Source: Pseudomonas chlororaphis subsp. aurantiaca | Lineage (GTDB): Bacteria > Pseudomonadota > Gammaproteobacteria > Pseudomonadales > Pseudomonadaceae | DNA: 64,000 nt | NCBI RefSeq assembly: GCF_013466605.1 | Contig: NZ_CP059162.1 | Coordinates: 5,084,001 to 5,148,000, forward strand | Direction of reading: 5' to 3' | Shown: positions 41,866 through 50,049 of the stretch, piece after piece | Layout of the letters: the number at the start of each line of letters is the position of its first letter | How positions within the stretch are numbered: position 1 is the first letter of the stretch | The notes under the pieces: model-generated | Databases searched by the model: none | Seen by the model: the letters and a program-made list of their open reading frames with translations, nothing else | What the model was told of the DNA's origin: nothing | Made by a program: the position numbers and the translations under genes

Positions 41866-42693
41866 TTACTTCGCCTGGTAAATGATCCCAGGGCTGCACT
41901 GGACCATCTGATAGTGGTCGGGCAATCCATTGAGCGCTTCGGATGCCCCGAGAAACAGGTAACCACCCGGTTTCAGGGTGCTGTGAATGCGCATCAGGAT
42001 GTCCTTCTTCACCTCGGCGGAGAAGTAGATCAGCACATTGCGGCAGAACACGACGTCGAATTTGCCCAGGCTGGCATAGCTGTCCAGCAGGTTGAACGAG
42101 CGGAACTCGACGCGGCTCTTGATCGGCGCCTTGACCACCCAGCGCCCCGGCCCCTTGGGATCGAAATAGCGCTGCAGGCGGTCGGCCGACAAACCGCGAC
42201 CGATCGCCAGGCTGTCGTACTCGCCAGTCTTGCAGTTGTTCAACATGGTCCCGGACAGGTCGGTGGCAACGATCTGCACCCCCATCTTCAGTTGCCCCAT
42301 GTTGGCCTTCTCGAACTCGTCGATCGACATGGACAACGAATAGGGCTCCTGGCCCGAGGAACAGGCTGCCGACCAGATGCGCAAGCGCTGGTTGGGACTG
42401 GCCTTGATCGCCTCCGGCAGGACCTTGTTCTTCAATACCTCGAATGGATAGGTATCGCGAAACCACAGGGTCTCGTTGGTGGTCATGGCGTCGACCACCA
42501 TCTCTCGCAAACCGCTGCGCGGCTGGCTCTGGATGCGCTGAACCAGCTCCCCGAGGGATTTGATGCCTTGCTGTTCCATCAGTTTGTTGAGACGGCTCGA
42601 CACCAGATATTGCTTGTTCTCGCCCAGCAAGATCCCACAGGCTTTTTCCAGGAACACCCGGAACTGTTCGAAATCCAAATTACCCGTAGACAA
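41866..42693 (-). CDS. cheR: Chemotaxis protein-glutamate O-methyltransferase CheR
   Basis: SAM-dependent methylation of chemoreceptors during adaptation, 275 residues. The N-terminal helical domain (FRVFLEKACGILLGENKQYLVSSRLNKLM) precedes the catalytic domain with TTNETLWFRDTYPFEVLK, the SAM motif IWSAACSSGQEPYSLSM, DVVFCRNVLIYF and GGYLFLGASEAL. It lies 44 nt downstream of cheV, and the pair is typical of polar-flagellated Pseudomonas. Confidence 0.95.
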   Translation of the reverse strand: MSTGNLDFEQFRVFLEKACGILLGENKQYLVSSRLNKLMEQQGIKSLGELVQRIQSQPRSGLREMVVDAMTTNETLWFRDTYPFEVLKNKVLPEAIKASPNQRLRIWSAACSSGQEPYSLSMSIDEFEKANMGQLKMGVQIVATDLSGTMLNNCKTGEYDSLAIGRGLSADRLQRYFDPKGPGRWVVKAPIKSRVEFRSFNLLDSYASLGKFDVVFCRNVLIYFSAEVKKDILMRIHSTLKPGGYLFLGASEALNGLPDHYQMVQCSPGIIYQAK

Positions 42694-42737
42694 TGATGCC
42701 GCCTCTTAAATCGTGTGACCGCCAGGGATGGATATCC

Positions 42738-43670
42738 CTAGCTGTTATCTGCTGCTTTGATCCGGTCGACAACCCGGGATGCCAGGTCATCAGGACGAAA
42801 CTTGGCAAGGAAGTCATCGGCACCGACCTTCTTCACCATCGCCTGATTGAATACACCTGACAACGAAGTATGCAGGATGATGTGCAGCTTTTGCATGCGT
42901 GGATCGTTGCGTATTTCGGCCGTGAGGGTGTAGCCGTCCATCTCCGGCATCTCGATGTCGGAGATCATCATCAGAAACTCTTCTTCAGGTTTCTTGCCCT
43001 CGTCGACCAGCTTGCGCAGGTAATCCAGCGCCTGTCGACCGTCATTAAGGGCCACCACCTCGACCCCCACGGTCTGCAGGCAACGCGTGACCTGCTTGCG
43101 CGCCACCGACGAGTCATCGACCGTCAGCACCCGCAGCGAAACAGCCTTGTGCTGAGTCTCGACATCCACCACGCCCACCGAAATGGTCTCGGGTGTCGGC
43201 GCGACCTCGGCCAGCACCTTCTCGACGTCGATGATTTCCACCAACTGATTGTCGACCCGCGTCACCGCCGTCAGGTAATGATCGCGCCCCGTCCCCTTGG
43301 GTGGCGGATGGATCTCCTCCCAGTTCATGTTGACGATGCGCTCGACCGACCGCACCAGAAACCCCTGGGTCTTGGTGTTGTATTCAGTGATGATGACAAA
43401 GGGGTTGCTCAGATCCTGCAACCCGCCTGAACCGGTGGCCATCGCCAGGTCCAGGATCGGAATGGTCGCCCCTCGAATATTCGCGACACCGCACACCACA
43501 GGACTGGATTTGGGCATCAACGTCAGTTTGGGGCATTGCAGCACCTCCCGAACCTTGAACACGTTGATCCCATAGAGCTGCTGCCCATCGAGACGGAACA
43601 ACAGCAGCTCAAGACGATTCTGCCCTACCAGTTGCGTGCGCTGGTTAACCGAATCCATTACACCAGCCAT
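42738..43670 (-). CDS. cheV: Chemotaxis coupling protein CheV (CheW-receiver)
   Basis: Couples chemoreceptors to CheA and acts as a phosphate sink. It has 310 residues: a CheW domain (LELLLFRLDGQQLYGINVFKVREVLQCPKL) and a receiver (RVLTVDDSSVARKQVTRCL, phosphoacceptor Asp in MMISDIEMPEMDGYTL, Lys in DFLAKFRPDDLA). The start at 43670 (MAGVMDSVNQRTQ) has GGGGAG upstream. It is divergent from flgA. Confidence 0.94.
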   Translation of the reverse strand: MAGVMDSVNQRTQLVGQNRLELLLFRLDGQQLYGINVFKVREVLQCPKLTLMPKSSPVVCGVANIRGATIPILDLAMATGSGGLQDLSNPFVIITEYNTKTQGFLVRSVERIVNMNWEEIHPPPKGTGRDHYLTAVTRVDNQLVEIIDVEKVLAEVAPTPETISVGVVDVETQHKAVSLRVLTVDDSSVARKQVTRCLQTVGVEVVALNDGRQALDYLRKLVDEGKKPEEEFLMMISDIEMPEMDGYTLTAEIRNDPRMQKLHIILHTSLSGVFNQAMVKKVGADDFLAKFRPDDLASRVVDRIKAADNS

Positions 43671-43717
43671 GCCCAGACTCCCCAAAGCTTAAGTTCCGAC
43701 GCGCGCTCATCGCTAAA

Positions 43718-43733
43718 CGGCACGGCGCTTGCT
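43718..43733 (+). promoter_or_regulatory. Sigma-54-like promoter of flgA
   Basis: CGGCACGGCGCTTGCT differs from TGGCACG-N4-TTGCW only at the first base and keeps GG-N10-GC. The predicted start (about 43744) falls at the flgA ATG, giving an almost leaderless mRNA. flgA belongs to the RpoN/FleQ class in P. aeruginosa. Confidence 0.6.
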
Positions 43734-43744
43734 TTTTAACTGTT

Positions 43745-44506
43745 ATGAACGCCAAAACGACATTTTCCCGACGCCGGACATCAAACTACCGCAGATTGCT
43801 GTGTGGGCTGTCGGCTTTGTTTTTTTTAAACCCTGGCCATCCTGCCGTTGCTGACTCGGTAACCCTGCCTGATCTACTTATCGGCGTCACTCAGGGGTTT
43901 CTTGAATTCACCGTAGAAGACTATTTAGCCACCAGTCAAACCCCGGGGCGCTACGAGATTCAGGTCAATCAGCTCGACCCGCGGCTGCGCATGCCGCACT
44001 GCGACAAGGAATTGACAGCGACCCTGGAAAGCCCGGCGCAACCGCTGGGACGCGTGACCGTTCGTGTCCGCTGCGACGGCGTCTCGCCCTGGACCGTGTT
44101 CGTGCCCGCCCAGGTCAAGCTGTTCCGCGAAGTGGTGACCACCACCCGGCCACTCAAGCGCGCCGGCATCATCAGCCCCGAAGACGTGATGCTGCGCGAG
44201 CGCGATATCGGCCAGATCAACCAGGGTTATCTGACCTCGGTGGACCAGGCCATCGGGCAGAAGCTTGTCCGCCCCATGGTCGCCGACCAGCTCGTCACCC
44301 TGGTTCACCTGGAACAGGCGGAAGTGGTGCGCAAGGGCGATCAGGTGGTGATCTCCGCCCGCAGTGGCACGCTGAACGTGAAAATGCCGGGTGAAGCCTT
44401 GTCCAATGGCGGCATGAGCGAGCAGATACGGGTCAAGAACCTCAATTCACAACGGGTCATCAAAGCGCGGATCACCGCGCCGGGACAGGTGGAAGTCGCC
44501 ATGTAG
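43745..44506 (+). CDS. flgA: Flagella basal-body P-ring formation protein FlgA
   Basis: Periplasmic chaperone for P-ring assembly, 253 residues. The N-terminus (MNAKTTFSRRRTSNYRRLLCGLSALFFLNPGHPAVA) is a long signal peptide with a basic n-region. The SAF/ChapFlgA region is in the C-terminal half (TTTRPLKRAGIISPEDVMLRERDI...VRPMVADQLVTLVHL...RVIKARITAPGQVEV). No strong Shine-Dalgarno precedes the ATG. It heads flgA-flgM-flgN-flgZ. Confidence 0.93.
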   Translation: MNAKTTFSRRRTSNYRRLLCGLSALFFLNPGHPAVADSVTLPDLLIGVTQGFLEFTVEDYLATSQTPGRYEIQVNQLDPRLRMPHCDKELTATLESPAQPLGRVTVRVRCDGVSPWTVFVPAQVKLFREVVTTTRPLKRAGIISPEDVMLRERDIGQINQGYLTSVDQAIGQKLVRPMVADQLVTLVHLEQAEVVRKGDQVVISARSGTLNVKMPGEALSNGGMSEQIRVKNLNSQRVIKARITAPGQVEVAM

Positions 44507-44592
44507 ACGACTGGCGCTGTGCACTGTTGCCCCCTAAACTGTGGCCCATGCAGGGCAATAGCGGCGCGTGCGGGCTTATCGATATTTGAGCC

Positions 44593-44619
44593 TAAAGTTT
44601 TCCGGGGTATTGCCGAAAA
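44593..44619 (+). promoter_or_regulatory. Sigma-28 (FliA) promoter of flgMN
   Basis: TAAAGTTT, exactly 11 bp, then GCCGAAAA; the consensus is TAAAGTTT-N11-GCCGATAA. It lies about 38 bp before the flgM ATG, giving FliA-dependent expression of its own anti-sigma factor. Confidence 0.9.
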
Positions 44620-44656
44620 CAAGTCAAGCGTCCAAATACCCAGAGGTTTTTTTACC

Positions 44657-44977
44657 ATGGTCATCGATTTCAGCCGTTTAAACAGCTCTCCCTCACTCAC
44701 CGGTAGCACGCGCACCAGCGCCAGCAAGGAAACCGGCGACGCCGACAAGTCCGCGCCGCTGAACGCTCCGGCCGAACAGGCCAGCACCAGCGGGGAGTCG
44801 GTACACCTCAGCAATGAGGCTCAACAGTTGCAGAAGATCACTGACAAGCTGCGCGACCAGCCTGCCGTCGACAACGCCCGCGTGGCCGAGTTGAAGCAAG
44901 CGATTGCCGATGGCAGCTATAAAGTCGACAGCAACCGTGTAGCCAGCAAACTGCTCAATTTCGAATCCCAGCGCTAG
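44657..44977 (+). CDS. flgM: Anti-sigma-28 factor FlgM
   Basis: Binds FliA and keeps late flagellar promoters off until it is exported through the finished hook. It has 106 residues, with a disordered polar N-terminus and a helical C-terminal FliA-binding part ([17 protein letters not shown]...[30 protein letters not shown]). The start at 44657 ([14 protein letters not shown]) is the conserved one. It is preceded by a sigma-28 promoter and followed by flgN after 50 nt. Confidence 0.94.
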   Translation: MVIDFSRLNSSPSLTGSTRTSASKETGDADKSAPLNAPAEQASTSGESVHLSNEAQQLQKITDKLRDQPAVDNARVAELKQAIADGSYKVDSNRVASKLLNFESQR

Positions 44978-45027
44978 CCAATAAGGCCTGCGCCAGTTTT
45001 TTGGACGCTTAAAACCCAAGGCCATAC

Positions 45028-45495
45028 ATGCACGACACTAATTTGCTGCAACTGATCACTGACGACTTTGTTCCAGCTCAACAATTGCTGGAATTGCTGC
45101 GCACCGAATCCCTCGCCCTGCACGGTCGCGACATGCCGCTGCTGGAAGAGATTCTTGCGCAGAAGCAAGCCCTGATCATTTTGCTCGAGCAGCATGGCCG
45201 CAAACGCAGCGAAATCCTTGCCAGCCTGAATCTTCCCGCCAGTCGCGCCGGCCTGGAACAACTGGCCATCCATTCTTCGGTTGGCGAGCAATTGTTAACC
45301 CAAAGCGACGTGCTGACCCAGATGCTTGCCGATTGCCAGGCGGCGAACGAACTCAACGGTCGCTCGATCCAGGTTCAACAGGCCACCACCGCCAATCAGT
45401 TGAAAATCCTCACCGGTGGCGAGCCTCCAGCCCTCTATGATGCCCGTGGCTCAACCGCCAAGCTTGCCAAGCCTCGCCCGCTTAGCCAGGCTTGA
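45028..45495 (+). CDS. flgN: Flagellar export chaperone FlgN
   Basis: Cytosolic chaperone for the hook-filament junction proteins FlgK and FlgL. It has 155 residues and is largely helical (LLQLITDDFVPAQQLLELLRTESLALHGRDMPLLEEILAQKQALI). The Pseudomonas FlgN tail (TGGEPPALYDARGSTAKL) is recognisable. It directly follows flgM. Confidence 0.92.
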   Translation: MHDTNLLQLITDDFVPAQQLLELLRTESLALHGRDMPLLEEILAQKQALIILLEQHGRKRSEILASLNLPASRAGLEQLAIHSSVGEQLLTQSDVLTQMLADCQAANELNGRSIQVQQATTANQLKILTGGEPPALYDARGSTAKLAKPRPLSQA

Positions 45496-45590
45496 CCCCA
45501 GAGATGAGCGCGCCCTATCAAGTCGCGGAACATGCTGGCAAAATGCTGGCTCTTGCATGTAGTCGTATTTTGTCTGGAGATTGATGAACC

Positions 45591-46337
45591 GTGTTCAATG
45601 CCGTAAACGCAGAAGATGCGCCGCAGCCACCCAAGGTGCTCACCACCCCCTTGGAAATCAACTCCACGCTGCGCTTGCTGCAAGACAGCCATGACCCGCT
45701 GATCATCACTTTCCACGAACGCAGCCAGCGCTTTCAAAGCTATCTGGTCGAGATCGATCGCGACAGCAACATGATCGCCCTGGACGAAATGATCCCCCGC
45801 GATGGCGAACGCTTCATGCTCGCCGGCGAGCCGTTTCGCGTCGAAGGTTTTCACGAGGGCGTGCGCATTGCCTGGGAAAGCAACGGCATCCCAACCATCG
45901 ACGAGTCCAATGGCGGACGCTGCTACCGCGGCACCCTGCCGGACGAAGTGGTCTATCACCAGCGCCGCAATGCCTTTCGCGCGGCCCTGAAGCTGGCGCA
46001 ACTGGTCAACATCGAGCTGGGTGGCGAAAAACTCAAGGCGCCGATCGCCGGCAAGCTGCTGGATATCTCCGCCACCGGCTGCAAGCTGCGCTTCGACGGT
46101 GACATCTCCAGCCGCCTGCAACTAGGCCAGGTCTACGAGCGTTTTATCGCCGCCCTGCCCTTCGGCAGCATGACCGCGCCAGTGGAACTGCGTTATCTGC
46201 ACTACGAAGAGAAGATCGACACAACTTTCGCCGGCGTGCGCTTCCACAACATGAGCGGCCTGGTTCAACGCCAGGTCGAGCGCTTTGTCTATCAGTTGCA
46301 ACGCGAAGCCCGACGCTTCGACAAAGACGACCTCTGA
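45591..46337 (+). CDS. flgZ: Flagellar brake protein FlgZ (YcgR family, c-di-GMP receptor)
   Basis: Binds c-di-GMP and slows the flagellar motor. It has 248 residues, with a YcgR N-terminal domain ([35 protein letters not shown]) and a C-terminal PilZ domain whose c-di-GMP motifs are complete: RRNAFR (RxxxR) and [11 protein letters not shown] (D-x-S-x-x-G). It starts at GTG ([12 protein letters not shown]). An ATG at 45584 is in another frame. It ends the flgAMNZ cluster before a strong terminator. Confidence 0.93.
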   Translation: MFNAVNAEDAPQPPKVLTTPLEINSTLRLLQDSHDPLIITFHERSQRFQSYLVEIDRDSNMIALDEMIPRDGERFMLAGEPFRVEGFHEGVRIAWESNGIPTIDESNGGRCYRGTLPDEVVYHQRRNAFRAALKLAQLVNIELGGEKLKAPIAGKLLDISATGCKLRFDGDISSRLQLGQVYERFIAALPFGSMTAPVELRYLHYEEKIDTTFAGVRFHNMSGLVQRQVERFVYQLQREARRFDKDDL

Positions 46338-46352
46338 GATTCGCAGGCCGAT

Positions 46353-46391
46353 AAAAAACGGGCAGCCCCTTGTGGCAACTGCCCGTTTTTT
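46353..46391 (+). terminator. Terminator of flgZ (also faces the MFS gene)
   Basis: AAAAAACGGGCAG pairs with CTGCCCGTTTTTTTT around a 16-nt loop. A and T tracts on both sides allow bidirectional use between convergent genes. Confidence 0.88.
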
Positions 46392-46397
46392 TTGTTT

Positions 46398-47777
46398 CTA
46401 GGGCCTGGCCCCACTGAACTGGTCCGGCCCCGGCTCATCCGGCTTCACCACTGGATCCTCAACCTCATCCGCGGCTTCTTCGCTCGCGACCGGGGACTCG
46501 GCCTCCGGCGTGCTGGTCTGCTGCATCTGATCCTGCACCACCTGCTCGTCGACCCGCGGATCGAGCGCGGCCACCAATGGCGAACTGGACATGCTGTCCG
46601 GCATCGCCACGTGATGCAGCGGCGCATCATCGACCTGATGCAGGTTGGTCACGGCTTTCGGCCGAATGCGCCAGACCAGTACCAGGGCAAAAAAACTGAA
46701 GAACGCATAGAGCATCTGGCTGCCGAACAACTTCATCAGCACCCCCGCCACCAACGGCCCGATACTGGCCCCGACGCCATAGGTCACCAGCAGCATCGCG
46801 GTCAATGAGACCCGTCGATCGCCTTCGACATGGTCGTTGGAAAACGCCACCGCCAGCGGATACAGGCAGAACTGCACCAGCGAACAGAGGAACCCCAAGG
46901 CGAACAGCACCTCCAGCGGCACCTGGGGCAGGATCGCCAACGGCAAGGCGACGACCGCCAGGAAGCAGGCAAAGCAGCGAATCAGCAGGGCCCGGTCATA
47001 ACGGTCGGACAGCCACCCCAGCGGCCACTGCACCACCAGCCCGGCAAAAATGCAGCTGCCCATGAACAGGCCGACCTGCTCGGTACTCAAGCCCTGCTGG
47101 GATGCATACAACGGCGCCAGACCATAGAACGAACCGACTATCAGTCCCGACCCGAGCACCGTGCTCAGCGACTGCGGAACGCGCTTGATAAAGAAGCGCG
47201 GTTCCATGGGCGCCGGATGCAAAGGCGCCGGGTGAATACGCCGGGTCATGGCCACCGGCACCAGGCACAGGGCAAAACACAGGGCCACCAGCATCAGCAA
47301 CTCAGGTCCGAGGGCCGGATGCATCACCAGAATCAACTGCCCCAGGACCAACCCCAGATACGAGGCGATCATGTAGCCGCTGAACACCAGCCCGCGCTGC
47401 TTGGCGTCGGCCTGCTCGTTGAGCCAGCTCTCGATGACCATGTACTGGCACATCATGCCCAGGCCGACGATCATCCGCAGCACCAGCCAGGCCGGCAACC
47501 AGTCCACCAGGCCGTGCCCCAGCACCGCCGCGCCGACGATCCCGGCACAAGTGGCGTAGGCCCGGATATGGCCGACCCGGGCAATCAGGCGATGGCCGAT
47601 TTTGCCGCCCAGCACCAGGCCGAAATAGTTGGCCGCCATCAAGGCACCCACCCATAGCCCGTCGACATGATCGGCAGCCAGGCGCAACGCCAGGTAGGTA
47701 CTGAGTAGGCCCGAGCCGATCAACATCATCAGCGAGGCGAAATATAGCGCTCGAAAGGATTTCCAGATTTGGCGCAT
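46398..47777 (-). CDS. MFS transporter, YcaD-like
   Basis: A 459-residue major facilitator with 12 predicted helices from about residue 8 to 395. The loop 8-9 motif GWLSDRYDRALLIR is a good MFS A-like motif. The C-terminal 60 residues are cytoplasmic, acidic and low in complexity (EAESPVASEEAADEVEDPVVKPDEPGPDQ), unusual for the family. E. coli YcaD-type proteins are the nearest match. The substrate is unknown. Confidence 0.85.
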   Translation of the reverse strand: MRQIWKSFRALYFASLMMLIGSGLLSTYLALRLAADHVDGLWVGALMAANYFGLVLGGKIGHRLIARVGHIRAYATCAGIVGAAVLGHGLVDWLPAWLVLRMIVGLGMMCQYMVIESWLNEQADAKQRGLVFSGYMIASYLGLVLGQLILVMHPALGPELLMLVALCFALCLVPVAMTRRIHPAPLHPAPMEPRFFIKRVPQSLSTVLGSGLIVGSFYGLAPLYASQQGLSTEQVGLFMGSCIFAGLVVQWPLGWLSDRYDRALLIRCFACFLAVVALPLAILPQVPLEVLFALGFLCSLVQFCLYPLAVAFSNDHVEGDRRVSLTAMLLVTYGVGASIGPLVAGVLMKLFGSQMLYAFFSFFALVLVWRIRPKAVTNLHQVDDAPLHHVAMPDSMSSSPLVAALDPRVDEQVVQDQMQQTSTPEAESPVASEEAADEVEDPVVKPDEPGPDQFSGARP

Positions 47778-47809
47778 CGGCGTTCCGAGCGGCTCCTTGA
47801 ATTGAGTGC

Positions 47810-47832
47810 CGGGCCATCCGAACGATGGCCCG
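47810..47832 (-). terminator. Hairpin after the glutamine-synthetase-like gene
   Basis: CGGGCCATC (47810-47818) pairs with GATGGCCCG (47824-47832), 15 nt beyond the stop. There is no clear T-tract, so it is a weak terminator or mRNA stabiliser. Confidence 0.4.
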
Positions 47833-47847
47833 ACTGCGACGGTTCGG

Positions 47848-49191
47848 TTAAGCCTGGGCCGCCAAGACGCGCCGCTCCCAGGGAGTTATTTCATCAAAGA
47901 AACTGGTCAACTCCATGGTCTTCGAAGCGACATAACCTTCGACGAACTCATTGCCGAACAATTCCTTGGCCAACTGGCTACGTTTCAGACGCTCGAGAGC
48001 GGCATGCAAGGTACAAGGCAAAGATAAACTGTCCGGCACGGCAAACTCACCCTGAATCGCCGGCGTCGGTTCCAGCTCGTTTTCGATGCCGTGCAAACCG
48101 GCCGCCAGGCTCGCGGCGATCGCCAGATACGGGTTGGCATCGGCGCCCGGCAAACGGTTCTCGACCCGCCGCGCCACCGGCGAGCTGGCCGGAATACGCA
48201 GACCCGCTGCCCGATTGTCATGGGACCAGCAGGCATTGTTCGGCGAAGCGTAAGGATGACACAGGCGCTGGTAGGAGTTGACGTTCGGGGCGAACAGCGC
48301 AGTGAAATCGGCCATGCCCGCCTGCAGCCCGCCAATGAAGTGGCGGAACATCGCGGTCGGCTCTCCGGCCTCGTCGCTGAACACGTTACGCCCGCTGGCC
48401 GACTCGACCAGGCTCTGGTGAATATGCATCGAACTGCCCGGCGTGTGCGCCAGTGGCTTGGCCATGCACACCACGGTCAGGCCATGCCTGAGTGCCACTT
48501 CCTTGAGCAAGTGCTTGAACAGGAAGGTCTGGTCGGCCAGCAACAGCGGATCGCCATGCAGCAGATTGATCTCGAACTGGCTGACGCCCATTTCATGCAT
48601 GAAGGTATCGCGCGGCAGGCCCAAGGCCGCCATGCAGGCGTAGACCTCACTGAAGAACGGCCGCAAGCCGTTGTTGGAACTGACACTGAACGCCGAATGC
48701 CCGTCTTCGCGACGACCGTCCAGGCCAAGGGGTGGCTGGAAAGGCTGGGTCGGATCGGTATTGGGAGCAAACACGAAGAATTCCAGCTCGGTCGCCACCA
48801 CTGGCGCCAGGCCGCGAGCGGCGTACCGCGCGATGACCTCCTTGAGCTGGCCGCGGGTGGAAAGGCGCGAGCTTTCGCCACTCAGTTCATCCGCATCGCA
48901 AATCGCCAGCGCACGCGGCTGCGAGCTCCAGGGCAGGCGGTGAATCTGTTGCGGGTCGGCATTGAGCGCCAGGTCGCCGTCGTCACTGCCGTAGAAACGC
49001 GCGGGGGGATAGCCGCCCATGATGCATTGCAGCAGCACCCCGCGGGCCATCTGCAGACGCCGCCCTTCGAGGAACCCCTCGGCGGTCATCACCTTGCCCC
49101 GTGGCACGCCGTTCAGGTCCGGAGTGACACATTCAATCTCGTCAATGCCCGTCAATCGCTGCGCGAGTGAACTGCGGCCATCGGTTGTCAT
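47848..49191 (-). CDS. Glutamine synthetase family protein (gamma-glutamylpolyamine synthetase type)
   Basis: A 447-residue type-I GS-fold enzyme. The beta-grasp N-terminus is followed by the ATP and metal motifs: LAPVVATELEFFVF, MGVSQFEINLLHGDPL, KPLAHTPGSSMHIHQSL, the FAPNVNSYQRL motif and the R-loop AAGLRIPASSPVARRVENRLPGADANPYLAIAASLAAGL. FAPNVNSYQR in place of the true GlnA sequence marks the PuuA/PauA branch that glutamylates putrescine or other amines. No polyamine genes are adjacent, so the substrate is open. Confidence 0.85.
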   Translation of the reverse strand: MTTDGRSSLAQRLTGIDEIECVTPDLNGVPRGKVMTAEGFLEGRRLQMARGVLLQCIMGGYPPARFYGSDDGDLALNADPQQIHRLPWSSQPRALAICDADELSGESSRLSTRGQLKEVIARYAARGLAPVVATELEFFVFAPNTDPTQPFQPPLGLDGRREDGHSAFSVSSNNGLRPFFSEVYACMAALGLPRDTFMHEMGVSQFEINLLHGDPLLLADQTFLFKHLLKEVALRHGLTVVCMAKPLAHTPGSSMHIHQSLVESASGRNVFSDEAGEPTAMFRHFIGGLQAGMADFTALFAPNVNSYQRLCHPYASPNNACWSHDNRAAGLRIPASSPVARRVENRLPGADANPYLAIAASLAAGLHGIENELEPTPAIQGEFAVPDSLSLPCTLHAALERLKRSQLAKELFGNEFVEGYVASKTMELTSFFDEITPWERRVLAAQA

Positions 49192-49356
49192 GACTCAATC
49201 CTTGTTGTTGTACGAGCCGAGAACGGCGACCCGTACAAAATAGGCTCCGGCTGTTCGGAATATCAAGCAGCCTCGAACAAAAAGCCTTCGGGATCGGACA
49301 CACCGCCGAAATGCGGCGAAGCCCCTACAAACCTGGCAACCGCTTCAAGGCCGATC
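49192..49356. other. Intergenic region between two minus-strand genes
   Basis: A 165-nt gap upstream of the glutamine-synthetase-like gene, presumably holding its promoter. I see no clear promoter consensus or terminator. Confidence 0.3.
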
Positions 49357-50049
49357 TCAAGGCAGATAGAGACTGAACACACCACCACCCAGAGGCCCGC
49401 CATTACGGATCTCGGTACGCCCGCAGACACCATTGCGCTGATGCAGCGCGGCAATGCGCCCGGCGAAGTACAATCCCAGGCCGGTGCTGCCGCTGCTGTG
49501 ATTGATGCCTTGCACGTAGTCGGCCTGGTTATCGATCATCTGCTGCGGATAACCCTCGCCATCGTCATTGATGGTCAGCACCGTCTGCCCGCCTTCATCG
49601 TGCACGCTGACCAGCAGCGCATGGCGCGCATAACGAATGGCGTTGTTGATGCAGTTGGCCAGCACCGAGGCGATCAGTTCCCGATCGAAAAAACCCAGGG
49701 GGGTCAAAGGATCGACTTCATAGGTCGCGGCAATGCCACGACTGGCGAACACATCCTGATGGCTGACCAATTGCGCTTCGATGAAGTCATCCAGTTCGTG
49801 GTAGCCCGGCTGCACCGGCAACTGATTGACCCCCAGCTTGTAGAGCCCCAGCAGTTGCACCAGCATGCCGTTGAGATGGGCGAACTCGAACTCCATCACG
49901 CCCTGCTCCGGCGTGCCCTGCTGCGCCAGTGGCAATCTTGCCAGCCACTGGGCATGGGCTTGCATGAGCAGGGTCAGGGAATTCTTCATGTCATGCACGG
50001 TAGAGGCGATCACCGTGGAAAAGTCGAGAGCCTGTTCGTGGGTATTCAT
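49357..50049 (-). CDS. Soluble sensor histidine kinase lacking input domain
   Basis: A compact 230-residue kinase. The phosphoacceptor region starts almost at the N-terminus, with H19 in VIASTVHDMKNSLTLLMQAHAQWL, and the ATPase domain has VLANCINNAIRYAR, INDDGEGYPQQM and SGSTGLGLYFAGRIAALH. There is no membrane helix, HAMP or PAS. The start at 50049 (MNTHEQALDFST) overlaps the stop of the receiver-TPR gene by 4 nt, so the two are translationally coupled and the kinase is probably its partner. The longer open frame to 50142 runs inside the upstream gene. Confidence 0.85.
   Translation of the reverse strand: MNTHEQALDFSTVIASTVHDMKNSLTLLMQAHAQWLARLPLAQQGTPEQGVMEFEFAHLNGMLVQLLGLYKLGVNQLPVQPGYHELDDFIEAQLVSHQDVFASRGIAATYEVDPLTPLGFFDRELIASVLANCINNAIRYARHALLVSVHDEGGQTVLTINDDGEGYPQQMIDNQADYVQGINHSSGSTGLGLYFAGRIAALHQRNGVCGRTEIRNGGPLGGGVFSLYLP

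Noticed and set aside
45536-45551. Sigma-54-like TGGCAAAATGCTGGCT upstream of flgZ
   Set aside because: GG-N10-GC spacing exists, but the -12 box (TGGCT) and the A-rich -24 flank are poor. flgZ can be read from the flgM promoter.
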